Positions 24,449 through 33,221 of a DNA stretch of 64,000 nucleotides are shown in pieces. Location of the stretch: NCBI GenBank assembly GCA_049515655.1, contig JBEKTW010000012.1, forward strand, positions 39,633 to 103,632, written 5' to 3'. The notes under the pieces are model-generated. The model worked only from the letters and a program-made list of their open reading frames with translations. It did not search any database and was not told the DNA's origin. Both the position numbers and the translations under genes were made by a program. Numbering within the stretch: position 1 is the stretch's first letter; every line of letters begins with the position of its first letter. The DNA comes from JBEKTW01 sp049515655 (lineage in GTDB: Bacteria; Bacteroidota; Ignavibacteria; UBA10030; SZUA-254).

Positions 24449-25780
24449 TCAGATTCTTGCCCACAGTTTCTTGGCAGCATTCCGGGCCTTTTCATAGATA
24501 GACGGCACATCCTGCCCGACGATCTCGCGACCCTGTACAACCCACTTCCCGCCTACCATCACCGATTCAACCATCGACGACTGCATGCCGAAGAGGAAAT
24601 GACCCGGAAGATTCGCCCCGTTCAGAGGACTAGGGGATTCATACTCCATCACAACCAGGTCTGCGACCGAACCCTTTTCCAGCGTTCCGAACTTCTGTGA
24701 AAAAATCTCCGACACCATTTCCTGATTGCTTTGAAGAAAAGAAGTGATTGGCTTAGCGGATTGAGAAATCCCGGATATTCTCCCGCCTCGTGCTTCTTTC
24801 TTCTTGTCTCTTTCTTCTTGATTCCAGAAAAAACCAACCCTGGCCTCTTCCAGCATGTCGGCCGGAAAACCGTCGGTACCCAGGCAGGCGCGATCACCGA
24901 AAAGACGCAGCGGGGCATGTCCGACACGGTTGTTCATGTTCGACCTCGGGTTGTGCACCAACCAGCATCGCGATTCCCGGAGTTTCAAGAAATCCCGTAC
25001 TCCCACGTGAATGCAATGCGCAAGAATCGATTTGTCTCTCAAGATCCCGCACTCCGAGAGACGGCCGACGACACTGCACTCGTAGTTTTCCTCCGCGTCG
25101 ACACTATCGCACGTGTCTTCAGCGACATGGATATGAACACCCATTTTATTTTCAGACGCCATATCGCCGCACAGGCGGAGAGAATCATTGCTCAAGGTGA
25201 ACGAGGCATGAGCTCCGACCATGCCGCGGAACCGGGGATGTTTCCTGTTCGCCCGAATAAAGCGTTCGTTTTCTTTCAGTCCCTGGTCGCGCTCTTTCTT
25301 GCCGCCCCTGTCCGTCACTTCATAACAAAGAACGCCGCGAAGCCCGGCTTCTTCCACGGCCTGTTTAATAATGTCGAGTGAACCACCGATGGCACTGGGT
25401 GATGCATGGTGGTCCACGAGCGTCGTCGTGCCGCAGCGCGCAGCTTCAACGGCACCGACGAGCGCACTGTAATATATCGACTCGTCGTCGAGAGCCCGGT
25501 CGAGTTTCCACCATACCTTTTGGAGAATTTCGAGAAAGTTCGCTGGCTGAACCTTCGGCCCCGGCATGCCGCGGGAGAGTGCGGAGTAAAGATGCGTGTG
25601 CGCGTTCACCAAACCGGGGAGAACGATCCTGCCTCTGAGGTCAAGTCTCTCCTCATCATGGACCTGGGGCAGGTGCTTCCCCCGTTCCGTGATGATTCCA
25701 TTCCGAATGCGAAGGTCGGTCGCTTCGATTGAGGGAGGATTCAGGACAGCGCTTCTGGCGTTCTTTATGAGAAGGTTCAA
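24449..25780 (-). CDS. ssnA: SsnA-like amidohydrolase (second copy)
   Basis: This 443-residue amidohydrolase is paralogous to the copy at 14815. Motifs: NAHTHLYSAL (HxH), LQKVWWKLDRALDDE, TTLVDHHASPSAIGGSL, HIHVAEDTCD, AHCIHVG and LGTDGF with the catalytic Asp. It appears to be the first gene of the long minus-strand series. The frame starts at TTG 25780 without a clear ribosome binding site; the next ATG is far inside. Residues of about 305-330 (NQEERDKKKEARGGRISG) are longer and more charged than the corresponding part of E. coli SsnA and are encoded by CTTTCTTCTTG-type words. Confidence 0.88.
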   Translation of the reverse strand: MNLLIKNARSAVLNPPSIEATDLRIRNGIITERGKHLPQVHDEERLDLRGRIVLPGLVNAHTHLYSALSRGMPGPKVQPANFLEILQKVWWKLDRALDDESIYYSALVGAVEAARCGTTTLVDHHASPSAIGGSLDIIKQAVEEAGLRGVLCYEVTDRGGKKERDQGLKENERFIRANRKHPRFRGMVGAHASFTLSNDSLRLCGDMASENKMGVHIHVAEDTCDSVDAEENYECSVVGRLSECGILRDKSILAHCIHVGVRDFLKLRESRCWLVHNPRSNMNNRVGHAPLRLFGDRACLGTDGFPADMLEEARVGFFWNQEERDKKKEARGGRISGISQSAKPITSFLQSNQEMVSEIFSQKFGTLEKGSVADLVVMEYESPSPLNGANLPGHFLFGMQSSMVESVMVGGKWVVQGREIVGQDVPSIYEKARNAAKKLWARI

Positions 25781-26201
25781 GTGGATTATCTAGTTGTCGA
25801 TAAGGGCTTGCTTCCGAACAACTTTCGGTAGTCATGCGATGAACCGCAAACAAAATGAATCAGACCGGTGCCGTACGGGTCGGTGGAGCTCTCGATCTTC
25901 ATAACCCATTGTACTGACAAGCTTTGTACCACCGATTTCCCGGCCCGATGAAGAGAAAATGCCTTTTCGACGAGGCAGACGGCGATTTTAGTCGCGCTGA
26001 AGGGATTCGATCACCGCCCGGAGCTATTGGCTATCAGTTTTGATATGGGACAAAAAAGACTTTTTCAGTTGTGATAACGCAGGATCAAGAGAATTGATGG
26101 GAGGTCCCTCTTCTCCTCTTGAAACTCCGAACGTGTTCCAAGTTCCGTCGTGCTCTCGCTCTTTGGTTCGTCGGTTCCCGACTGACCGACGTTCGCTGCT
26201 C
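25781..26201. other. Upstream region of the catabolic series; remnant frame
   Basis: This 421-bp gap precedes the first catabolic gene, so its promoter should be here; I do not find a convincing sigma-70 or Bacteroidota-type box. On the minus strand a frame of about 63 codons without an early ATG runs from about 25985 to 25791. It includes KIESSTDPYGTGLIHFVCGS and ends just before the SsnA start; an internal ATG at about 25903 would give a 38-residue peptide. It may be a gene remnant. Family unknown. Confidence 0.3.
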
Positions 26202-27350
26202 TTATTGAACCGTAAAAGGAATCGATGCCTCTGTCTTTTCCCATTTGAGGCTGAGAGTTCCGTGGGAGCCATCGGCAGTTATGCTGATCGTGAACCGCTC
26301 TGTGAAATCGTCAACATGTTTTACGTCGAGCGGAAGTCGTGCAAGGTCCTTCGACTGGTCGTAATCTGTTCCCCACTGACCGTGCTGATGATTGATGATC
26401 AGTTTCCAGCCGTCCTGTGAGGGGAGCACGAACAACGAATAGGTTCCGGCAGGTACCACGGTTGTACCAAACGCCAGGTCTTTGCCGATGATGAGCTGGG
26501 TTGCGGCATTCGCACCGGTACGCCAGACGACATTCCACGGAACCACCTGACCGAAAATCGTACGTCCCCGCGCGGAAGGACGTCCGTAGTCGACAATAAC
26601 GCTGGCTCCGTTGACCATAGCCCGCGTGGAATCTCTTGGAGAGAGAGGTCCGAGGGCACCTCCGGAACGCTCACGATCGGCGAAAGTCTTCGCGACCTCT
26701 TTGACATCAATATTGGCGGCACGCGTGGCAACGAATTTGTCCGTCGTTTCCGTCATATCGAATTTTTCAAGGAGGGCGTCCTTTCCGACGACGGCATGGA
26801 GCGGACCGAAGTCTCCGCCCGGGTTCAGAAGTTCCACCTTGCCCGGGAAACTTCCTTGAATGTCATAGTGCATAACCTGCCTGCCGCCGAGTATTCCGAA
26901 TCCCTTTTTCTTATCCATCATCAATGCATGCTGGATGGCGGCCTGCCAGCCGCCGAAAATATCGCCAAAGAACGGAAAAGGACGGTCGGATGCAGCGACG
27001 GCGTATTTTGTCGTGACGGTGTCCTGTCTTGACACGATGTGAACGCTGTCATTTCCATACGTATAATCGCGTTCCGAAAAAATGGGATTGCCATAGCGTT
27101 GGGATGCCACATGAAAGCGCATGAGGCCGCCATCGGGTCCAAAAGTCCCCGAGTACTCGCGAATGGTGGTCTTCGGTGCGCGTACGACACTCGTCCCGTG
27201 CAACCCCCCACCATCCATAAAGAATTCTTCAACGGCGATCGTGTCCCGGCCAAGTGTGACCACGAAAAAACCGTGCTGTTTCGGCTGTCCGATTGCAGCA
27301 ATGGTCGAGAAGCCGGCAACGACTGCGAACAAGATGAATAAACGATTCAT
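26202..27350 (-). CDS. Secreted DUF2911-domain protein
   Basis: This 382-residue protein is read from the ATG at 27350, which has AAAGG upstream and opens a signal peptide (MNRLFILFAVVAGFSTIAAIG). The C-terminal third is a DUF2911 domain: SVIVDYGRPSARGRTIFGQV, PWNVVWRTGANAATQLII, VPAGTYSLFVLP and WGTDYDQSKDL. The middle part is beta-rich without a named domain. DUF2911 proteins are frequent in Bacteroidota and are exported; their function is unknown. The gene is transcribed in the same direction as the catabolic genes but lies 420 bp upstream of them. It is the last gene before the tRNA-Leu fragment. Confidence 0.85.
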   Translation of the reverse strand: MNRLFILFAVVAGFSTIAAIGQPKQHGFFVVTLGRDTIAVEEFFMDGGGLHGTSVVRAPKTTIREYSGTFGPDGGLMRFHVASQRYGNPIFSERDYTYGNDSVHIVSRQDTVTTKYAVAASDRPFPFFGDIFGGWQAAIQHALMMDKKKGFGILGGRQVMHYDIQGSFPGKVELLNPGGDFGPLHAVVGKDALLEKFDMTETTDKFVATRAANIDVKEVAKTFADRERSGGALGPLSPRDSTRAMVNGASVIVDYGRPSARGRTIFGQVVPWNVVWRTGANAATQLIIGKDLAFGTTVVPAGTYSLFVLPSQDGWKLIINHQHGQWGTDYDQSKDLARLPLDVKHVDDFTERFTISITADGSHGTLSLKWEKTEASIPFTVQ

Positions 27351-27669
27351 ACTATTACCTTTCTTAAGGATGCAAGAATGATTTAGGACATAATATATCG
27401 ATAATTTGGTCAAAATGTAACACCTGGAGCGCTCGAAAAGATTCCGGCATTCCCCTCCCGGTTCCGGCAGGGTTTCGGAGGAATCTGGCCCTTCGGGGAA
27501 GAATGGCAAATTGATTCTTGCAGCATTTTCACCTTGTAAGGAAGGAGATTTTTTGTTACATTTGTATCGCATCGAGATCACCGATCGAGATCTCGATCTG
27601 CTGTAGTAATATGGAGGGCTTCTCGTGGGGGTTTTGCTACCCGGAGGTCCTCAAACCACGGAGAAGATA

Positions 27670-27708
27670 GCCCGGATGGCGGAATTGGCAGACGCGCTAG
27701 ATTCAGGG
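27670..27708 (+). pseudogene. 5'-half copy of tRNA-Leu(CAG)
   Basis: These 39 nt are identical to the first 39 nt of the intact tRNA-Leu at 61501: acceptor strand GCCCGGA, the D-arm, and the anticodon stem and loop as far as TTCAGGG. The match stops inside the anticodon loop, where the sequence turns into ATGAAACC. Both copies have the same orientation and lie 33.8 kb apart. This looks like an attachment-site scar or a duplication end point. The 27351-27669 stretch before it shows no gene. Confidence 0.9.
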
Positions 27709-27743
27709 ATGAAACCTCCTCCGCGAAAACCTTTCAAGCTAAC

Positions 27744-28067
27744 TCACCTTCCAAGAAGTTTCACGTTCGCATCTCCATCCGTTCCTAAAATGGGACTAGC
27801 GGACCTGGCATTCGTGTCATGGAATGTGTCCAAATTCGGGAATCCCACTCTAACATATTCGGAGCGACCCGAATTGTAAAACCAAAACTTGCATTTCACA
27901 TGCGACATTTCGCGTCCGAGATGAATATTGACGTATTCTTTTACCATTCGTATCGAATCCGCCCTATCATGAGCAAATGGGTTTCCGCCTACGGTTCCCT
28001 TATAGGAATCATCTGCGAGACACCTGAATGAAACAATGAGAATTGAAAATAGAATTCTACTAGTCAT
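27744..28067 (-). CDS. Short secreted protein, probably truncated next to the tRNA fragment
   Basis: This 107-residue protein is read from ATG 28067 (upstream GGAGATG), with a short hydrophobic leader (MTSRILFSILIVSF). The body NPFAHDRADSIRMVKEYVNI, followed by VKCKFWFYNSGRSEYVRVGFP, resembles the opening beta-sandwich strands of DUF4424-like secreted proteins, which are normally two to three times longer. The frame ends 36 bp before the tRNA-Leu fragment, so the gene may have been cut when that junction formed. The family link is by eye only. Confidence 0.5.
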   Translation of the reverse strand: MTSRILFSILIVSFRCLADDSYKGTVGGNPFAHDRADSIRMVKEYVNIHLGREMSHVKCKFWFYNSGRSEYVRVGFPNLDTFHDTNARSASPILGTDGDANVKLLGR

Positions 28068-28138
28068 TGCATCTCCTACAAGAAGTTTCCATCTCAATGA
28101 TAAATACGAAACTATATTTTGTCTAAATGGATTGATCA

Positions 28139-28174
28139 GTACTGCTACTCCGGAGGTGTTGGTGGTTTCGGTTC
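28139..28174 (+). repeat. 36-bp dispersed repeat, copy 1
   Basis: The block starting GTACTGCTACTCCGGAGGTG matches 63552-63587 at 33 of 36 positions, in the same orientation. Both copies follow an ATGGATTG word at 12-17 bp distance. Neither lies in a confirmed gene. The block includes the self-complementary CTCCGGAG. Confidence 0.6.
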
Positions 28175-28233
28175 GATGCTTGCACGTCAGGTTGGGCACC
28201 TGGTTAGGTGGCCATCTAAAAGCCATCGTTTGA

Positions 28234-28800
28234 TTACCTACTGACTGATTCATATTCAGATCCGACCATTAGATCCATTGGATCCATCGAGACCTTGACG
28301 CAAAGGATTTGGAATATCGCCTTAGCATCCTCGAGGTAAATTTTCGCATTCCGGAAGTTTATCTCCTTTTCCCAATTGGTCATAGGCATTTGGGGGCACT
28401 CACCTTCTCGAAGAAACTGAGTACTCTCTGCTGTCATAGATTCCGTTTTGCCATGAGCAAGCGCATCGCGGAGTCGAAACATACGCTTAAAAGTTTGAAA
28501 CGGTCTTTTACTAAAATCAATCTTTAGGCCAAATAGGTTGGCTAATAAGTCGAGCTTATCTGGAGGAGACAATTTACGTTCAACGGAAGACCAAAACGTA
28601 GTTCTATTGGCTCCGACGTGATTGAGAAAAGCCTCGACAGTAAATGCAGAGAAGACCATGGAAGCGGAGAGCATGAGAGTGCTACCCGCATCTGTCTCCT
28701 TAGCTCGTTCATAACATTCGTAACTGACGGTTCGTAAGCGCGCGAAAGTATATACCGTCCTACGTGCACTCGTATGAACGCGTCTTTTATTAGTTTTCAT
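28234..28800 (-). CDS. HEPN-like domain protein
   Basis: This 188-residue protein starts at ATG 28800; the longer frame to 28920 lacks family-like sequence. The C-terminal half carries FRLRDALAHGKTES, which fits the HEPN R-x4-6-H active-site motif (R, then D, A, L, A, H), placed after helical segments such as SASMVFSAFTVEAFLNH. HEPN domains act as RNases in toxin-antitoxin, CRISPR and abortive-infection systems, or as non-catalytic helpers. No nucleotidyltransferase partner lies adjacent; the neighbours are a lipoprotein gene and a truncated secreted gene. Toxin function is therefore only a possibility. Confidence 0.6.
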   Translation of the reverse strand: MKTNKRRVHTSARRTVYTFARLRTVSYECYERAKETDAGSTLMLSASMVFSAFTVEAFLNHVGANRTTFWSSVERKLSPPDKLDLLANLFGLKIDFSKRPFQTFKRMFRLRDALAHGKTESMTAESTQFLREGECPQMPMTNWEKEINFRNAKIYLEDAKAIFQILCVKVSMDPMDLMVGSEYESVSR

Positions 28801-28919
28801 TATTGATACTTGATTACGTAAAATAATGGTTGTGGCCGCCGAACGAACCGGAGCTATGCTGCAACGAATTTGCCGACAGATATTTCCGTCTCGCTTGCGC
28901 CGCTGGTTTGGCAGCCCCA

Positions 28920-29252
28920 TTATTTATATAATGAAATATTCCATGGTGATTTATAATCTGTTCGCGTTGCCTTCCACCCACGTTTTAATTGCCCAAGTTG
29001 GATTATACTACTATCGAAAGCAACAAGATCTCTCAAACTCGATTCGACCGCTAGATCGATCCCTAACATCTCATTGGATAGAAATTGCCAATCTCCTTCT
29101 TGATCATGAAGTACGAAAAGAATAGGTCTTTTTTTATCGATAACTGATTGTTGTGTCACAACTATTGTTGATGGCGGATCTTGGAATGACCATTCTGAAG
29201 TACTGGCACAACCAATGAGCAATGTTATCAAGAGTAACAGTCGTCGTTTCAT
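28920..29252 (-). CDS. Small lipoprotein
   Basis: This 110-residue protein has a lipoprotein signal (MKRRLLLLITLLIGCAST, with lipidated Cys15). The mature part contains FVLHDQEGDWQFLSNEM and later LKRGWKATR, a layout reminiscent of small DUF2185/Imm33-like proteins, in which a DGDWQFL strand precedes a GW-x-A-x-R strand. I cannot confirm the family. It probably sits on the outer membrane, facing the periplasm or surface. It lies 119 bp upstream of the HEPN-like gene and in the same direction. Confidence 0.6.
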   Translation of the reverse strand: MKRRLLLLITLLIGCASTSEWSFQDPPSTIVVTQQSVIDKKRPILFVLHDQEGDWQFLSNEMLGIDLAVESSLRDLVAFDSSIIQLGQLKRGWKATRTDYKSPWNISLYK

Positions 29253-29420
29253 TCGTTCTCCATTCTAAGCTTACTTAATGGACCGGAGCTAAGCTGCGAT
29301 AACGGCCCATAGCGGTGACAACTGATTCGGCATCATAGATCGCTTGATGCATCGGGAGTTCTTTTTGCTCCTGACTTTTTCCTTTTTAAAGTGGTTAGGC
29401 AGCAGTGCCCGCGTCTTTCT

Positions 29421-30227
29421 CTAAGGTACAAGAAAACTGACGGTATTGCTCGGTATTGTTCCTATGTTTGGATAGATTGTTTTTCCCGTAGCTGGGTCGG
29501 AATAACCTGTATCGAGAAAGTTGGTTCCATCATCGAAGTAAGTGCTGTTCGCGGAAGCATAAGCTATCAAGTATACGGTCGACCCACTGGAAATTCCGGC
29601 GCGATTAAATGTGCTGGAAGTAATGCTCGTTGAAATCGCAGTGGTTGATGTACCGGAACTCAAATAGGAAAAAAGAAACGTCGTAGGGTTAGAGGAGACC
29701 GAACTGCTCGTTCCAATGAAGAAGCGCACGTAATGGACATAACCTGCAGAAGGAGCTGAAGAAATTGAGCCAGAGATTGTTACGCTGCTTGTTGTGGGAG
29801 TTGCGACGAGACTGGATACTGTGAACGCCGGAATTGCCATTAAGAATTGACTGCGCCCATAAAACAGATCCCCGCCGCCAGTAAATCCCAATCCGATTCG
29901 TTTGTAAACCCCAAAGCCAGTTTTTGAGAAAGTGAGTGTGTAAGATCCAGTTGCGAGTTCCGTGATTGTCCATTTCCCGCTAATGTCGCTCGTTGTTGCT
30001 TTGTCCGAGTTCTCCACGGTAATCGTAACAGTAGAATTGTCAGGTAACTTACGACCGTAATCGTCATACAGTGTAACATAGCCGATAAGATTGCCCGTCA
30101 ACTTCGGACCAGCCGGACCCGTATCTCCCTTGAATTTGTCGCAAGAAGAAGAGCAAATAGAGAAAAACAATAATACTAGCGACATCGCCGCTGGTGTGCC
30201 GAGCAGTCGTTGAACTGTGTGTTTCAT
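29421..30227 (-). CDS. Lipoprotein with carboxypeptidase-regulatory-like domain
   Basis: This 268-residue protein is read from ATG 30227 (MKHTVQRLL...), with a lipobox ending in SSSC followed by DKFKGDTGPAGPK, a short collagen-like GxP stretch often seen at the start of Bacteroidota surface lipoproteins. Residues of about 45-110 form a carboxypeptidase-regulatory-like beta-sandwich (LIGYVTLYDDYGRKLPDNST, then ATGSYTLTFSKTG). The rest is Ser/Thr-rich with fibronectin-like strands. A surface-exposed structural or binding role is likely. It lies 119 bp downstream of the T9SS protein gene, in the same direction. Confidence 0.75.
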   Translation of the reverse strand: MKHTVQRLLGTPAAMSLVLLFFSICSSSCDKFKGDTGPAGPKLTGNLIGYVTLYDDYGRKLPDNSTVTITVENSDKATTSDISGKWTITELATGSYTLTFSKTGFGVYKRIGLGFTGGGDLFYGRSQFLMAIPAFTVSSLVATPTTSSVTISGSISSAPSAGYVHYVRFFIGTSSSVSSNPTTFLFSYLSSGTSTTAISTSITSSTFNRAGISSGSTVYLIAYASANSTYFDDGTNFLDTGYSDPATGKTIYPNIGTIPSNTVSFLVP

Positions 30228-30346
30228 AGGAACCTTCCTTTCTTTGTGGAATGCGATGATCAAGGCACTGCTGCCTAACGGATGGCGGCTCAACTGCCCT
30301 ACTGCGCATGCCCTATAGCATGTCGCTGTGTTGGGATGTGCTGCAC

Positions 30347-32194
30347 TCACTTCAATAGCAACATTTTCTTAATGTCTGTGAACTTCCCTGCCTGCAATCT
30401 GTAGAAATATATCCCGGATGGAACATTCGATGCGTCCCAGGTTACTGATTTGAAACCGGGCTCTAGCACACCATTCACTAGCGTCGCAACTTGCTGACCA
30501 AGTAGATTGTAGATATTAAGAGTCACGGCACTCGTTGTCGACAACTGGTAACGAATCGTAGTCGAAGGGTTAAATGGCTCAGGATAGTTCTGTTCAAGCG
30601 AAAAGACTTTCGGCAGGTTGGCTGCCACCTTTTCATCGGGCGCAGGAGGCGGCATTTCGCTGGTAGACAATATCTTTATTCGATTCGTCTTCAGCATTAA
30701 TGTGGATGACAAAGAGAGTATCAGTCTACCACTTTGATTAACTTTGACCCAATATCCTTTGCCTGGCTGGATCGTGTCAACAGAATGGTATCCAGAACTG
30801 TAACCGAAGAACTCTGACGTGATCAATCCACTAGGGCTGCTGGCGATATTTGCAACTCGCATAGGAGAACCGATTGAACCAACTAAATTCCATCCGGTAA
30901 CCACGGAGATTGACTCGCTCTCGGCAGGTAACCCCGGCGGAAAGGTCACGGTTTGTGGTGCACCGAACTTCAACCAATATCCGATACCGCCAGATAACGT
31001 ATCCTTCGCCGCATAGCCATTGCTATACTCGTAAGCCTTTCCGACCGATGAAGGGAAAACAATATTCGCGCGATAGTCTCGCAGCGACTCAGGAACAGAC
31101 ACAAGGTTCCAACGAGTTTGGTAGGATGTAGAAAGAGGTTTCTGACCATAAATATAAATACCTGACGCACTGCGGTCCGAATTTACACCGATGTACACTC
31201 TGTCGTACATCGTATCGATAACAATCGAAGTTACCATACCTGAATCCGGCAAGCCATTGCTGAAATCATCCCAATGGGCAGCACCATCAGTGGTGCGAAA
31301 GAGCATCTTGCTTCCAACGGTATAGTTCGAGGTGCCAAGAAACATCTCATCGGGATTTCTTGGATTCATTGCAAATGCCCAAACATCCAGATTTCCCGGC
31401 CCGAGACCGTTGTTCATCGAAACCCATGTTTCTCCACCATCAGTCGATCCTGTCACGCCGCAGCCGGCAGAAGCCATGTATACATGACCACTATTCCTTG
31501 GGTCCACAAAAATTGTGCCGCCCCATCCCTGACATTCTGAAGGTTGTCGAGTCCACGTCGTTCCCAAGTCTGTACTCTTGAAAATCAATCCATTTGAGTC
31601 CGCAATTCCAAAGAGGAAGCTCCCCTGTGCCGCATACAAAATACTATCATCACTCGGGAAAATGGTCATAGACATTATGCCGATATCAAAGGTTTGTGTC
31701 CAGTGGAGTCCTCGATCTATTGTCCGATATAGTAAAGGCCATACCTCCATGTAAACGACGCTCGTGTTTTTCGGATCTATTTCAATTGACACCCCGGATG
31801 CGTATCCTTCCCAGGAGAACAGGGTCTGCCAGCTTTGCCCTCCGTCTGTCGTCATCAACGATGTGTTACAGGGAGGGTCGCAAGTGGGGTCAGTTGTTTT
31901 TACGTATAGGATTTTGGAGTTCCCAGGATCAATCTTGAAATTCGTGACAAGGACGGATCCGAAGACTGACACATTGGACCAGCTTTCGCCCCAGTTCGTG
32001 CTCAAAAGAAACATCGATTGACCAGATTCGGCATCCTCGCAACTGGCGAACAGCGTATCAGGATGTTTGCGATATACATCCATTGGCCACGGCCAGACGC
32101 CTTCTGTCCCCCCTGCCCGTCTCCAAGACTGTTCCTGCGAGATAGCCATGCTGCAAACGAGCAATAAAGTCCAAAGTATTAGCAAGCGTTTCAT
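30347..32194 (-). CDS. T9SS-sorted BNR-repeat exoprotein
   Basis: This 615-residue protein has a signal peptide (MKRLLILWTLLLVCSMAIS), then a beta-propeller region with six or so BNR/Asp-box motifs (STNWGESW, TTDGGQSW, TIDRGLHW, STDLGTTW, STDGGETW, TTDGAAHW). The C-terminal T9SS sorting domain follows: FSLEQNYPEPFNPSTTIRYQ, NIYNLLGQQVATLVNG, PSGIYFYRLQAGKFTD and a final KKMLLLK. It should cross the outer membrane by type IX secretion and be attached to the surface or released. Asp-box propellers occur in sialidases, but the sialidase catalytic residues are not apparent, so no enzyme activity is assigned. Confidence 0.88.
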   Translation of the reverse strand: MKRLLILWTLLLVCSMAISQEQSWRRAGGTEGVWPWPMDVYRKHPDTLFASCEDAESGQSMFLLSTNWGESWSNVSVFGSVLVTNFKIDPGNSKILYVKTTDPTCDPPCNTSLMTTDGGQSWQTLFSWEGYASGVSIEIDPKNTSVVYMEVWPLLYRTIDRGLHWTQTFDIGIMSMTIFPSDDSILYAAQGSFLFGIADSNGLIFKSTDLGTTWTRQPSECQGWGGTIFVDPRNSGHVYMASAGCGVTGSTDGGETWVSMNNGLGPGNLDVWAFAMNPRNPDEMFLGTSNYTVGSKMLFRTTDGAAHWDDFSNGLPDSGMVTSIVIDTMYDRVYIGVNSDRSASGIYIYGQKPLSTSYQTRWNLVSVPESLRDYRANIVFPSSVGKAYEYSNGYAAKDTLSGGIGYWLKFGAPQTVTFPPGLPAESESISVVTGWNLVGSIGSPMRVANIASSPSGLITSEFFGYSSGYHSVDTIQPGKGYWVKVNQSGRLILSLSSTLMLKTNRIKILSTSEMPPPAPDEKVAANLPKVFSLEQNYPEPFNPSTTIRYQLSTTSAVTLNIYNLLGQQVATLVNGVLEPGFKSVTWDASNVPSGIYFYRLQAGKFTDIKKMLLLK

Positions 32195-32224
32195 TGCATC
32201 ATCTATTCTCCGTGCTGTGGATGA

Positions 32225-33151
32225 TCACTTCAGAAGCACCATCTTCTTAATATCCGTGAATCGGCGTCCTGAGCTTGCCGAAGGATTGCCTGCCTGCAAT
32301 CTGTAGAAGTAAACTCCACTCGGTAGATCACTCGCGTCGACTATTCGAGAGTAATTTCCTGGTTCTTGCTCTCCGTTTACGAGAGTTCGCACTTCCCTTC
32401 CCAGCAGATCGCACAGCTTCAAGGTAACGAATGACTTTTGTGGAAGAGAGTATGAGATTGTGGATGTTGGATTAAATGGGTTGGGGTAGTTTTGAGCGAT
32501 TGAAAACTTTTCAGGCATCATGAATCGATTTTGTTCAACACCAACTATCCCATAGCTCACGCCGTTGATCCTCGCTCCCCTCAGTTGATAGTTGAATGCC
32601 TCGAGTGAGCCATACCCAATCATTCCAATACTGTCTGCAAATGCTACGGTTGTGAACCAGTTGTGGATGTTTGTAAATGTGCAACAAATACGGCTTCTCG
32701 AATACAAGGTGTCCTCCATACACCCATCGTGTATCCATTCCCCGGCAGTATCTCCGGGCGAAGATGCAAAATCAAAAATAGCGTTCTCCATCCGGCTGGA
32801 TGTATCATAACCCAGGAATTGTCCATGCTCTTCTCGAAAATACCCGCAGGAAAAGAACGGAAACACGTCAGCACAATTTGACGAGAACACAGAATAGGTC
32901 TTACCATTCGCCATCGTAGTATCCCGAAGGATTTCGACCTGGAGAATAATGTCCGGGCGCATGTATTCTACGTACTGCCAAAGATTCCCGGGTTGAAAAG
33001 GATATTCAAGAACCTGTGAATTCGAAGTTCCTTGACCAATGAGCCAGCAAGCGAGCACTCCGAAGATAAACCTCAGAACCCCTCCTCCCACACCAATTGG
33101 AATCGTCCCTGCAACTGCCCATTGCAGCGCAAGTATCATCAACCGCTTCAT
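32225..33151 (-). CDS. T9SS-sorted exoprotein with an interrupted sorting domain
   Basis: This 308-residue protein has an N-terminal hydrophobic region longer than a usual signal peptide (two stretches within residues 1-42), a body of unknown fold (QPGNLWQYVEYMRPD onward), and a C-terminal sorting domain: AQNYPNPFNPTSTISYSLPQ, LCDLLGREVRTLVNG, PSGVYFYRLQAG. The domain then contains the unusual insert NPSASSGRR before FTDIKKMVLLK, which is absent from the otherwise similar protein upstream. It is separated from the BNR protein gene by 30 bp and is probably co-transcribed with it. Confidence 0.83.
   Translation of the reverse strand: MKRLMILALQWAVAGTIPIGVGGGVLRFIFGVLACWLIGQGTSNSQVLEYPFQPGNLWQYVEYMRPDIILQVEILRDTTMANGKTYSVFSSNCADVFPFFSCGYFREEHGQFLGYDTSSRMENAIFDFASSPGDTAGEWIHDGCMEDTLYSRSRICCTFTNIHNWFTTVAFADSIGMIGYGSLEAFNYQLRGARINGVSYGIVGVEQNRFMMPEKFSIAQNYPNPFNPTSTISYSLPQKSFVTLKLCDLLGREVRTLVNGEQEPGNYSRIVDASDLPSGVYFYRLQAGNPSASSGRRFTDIKKMVLLK
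32261..32287. repeat. REP-like insert in the sorting domain
   Basis: The coding strand reads AATCCTTCGGCAAGCTCAGG followed by ACGCCGA, the CCTTCGGCAAGCTCAGGA type of short dispersed bacterial repeat. It adds about eight codons (NPSASSGRR in place of K) in frame. The T9SS protein gene at 30347 shows the uninterrupted version. Confidence 0.75.
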
Positions 33152-33221
33152 CTCTTTGCCAAGGTTGTGAACGCCCCGATCGAAAAAGCCATAAGACTAC
33201 CGCGACCTCTAGTTGAACGAC

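Noticed and set aside
27625..27879. Plus-strand open frame of 84 residues containing MAELADALDSG
   Set aside because: This peptide is the translation of the tRNA-Leu 5' half, a well-known false gene; the rest overlaps the antisense of a better frame.
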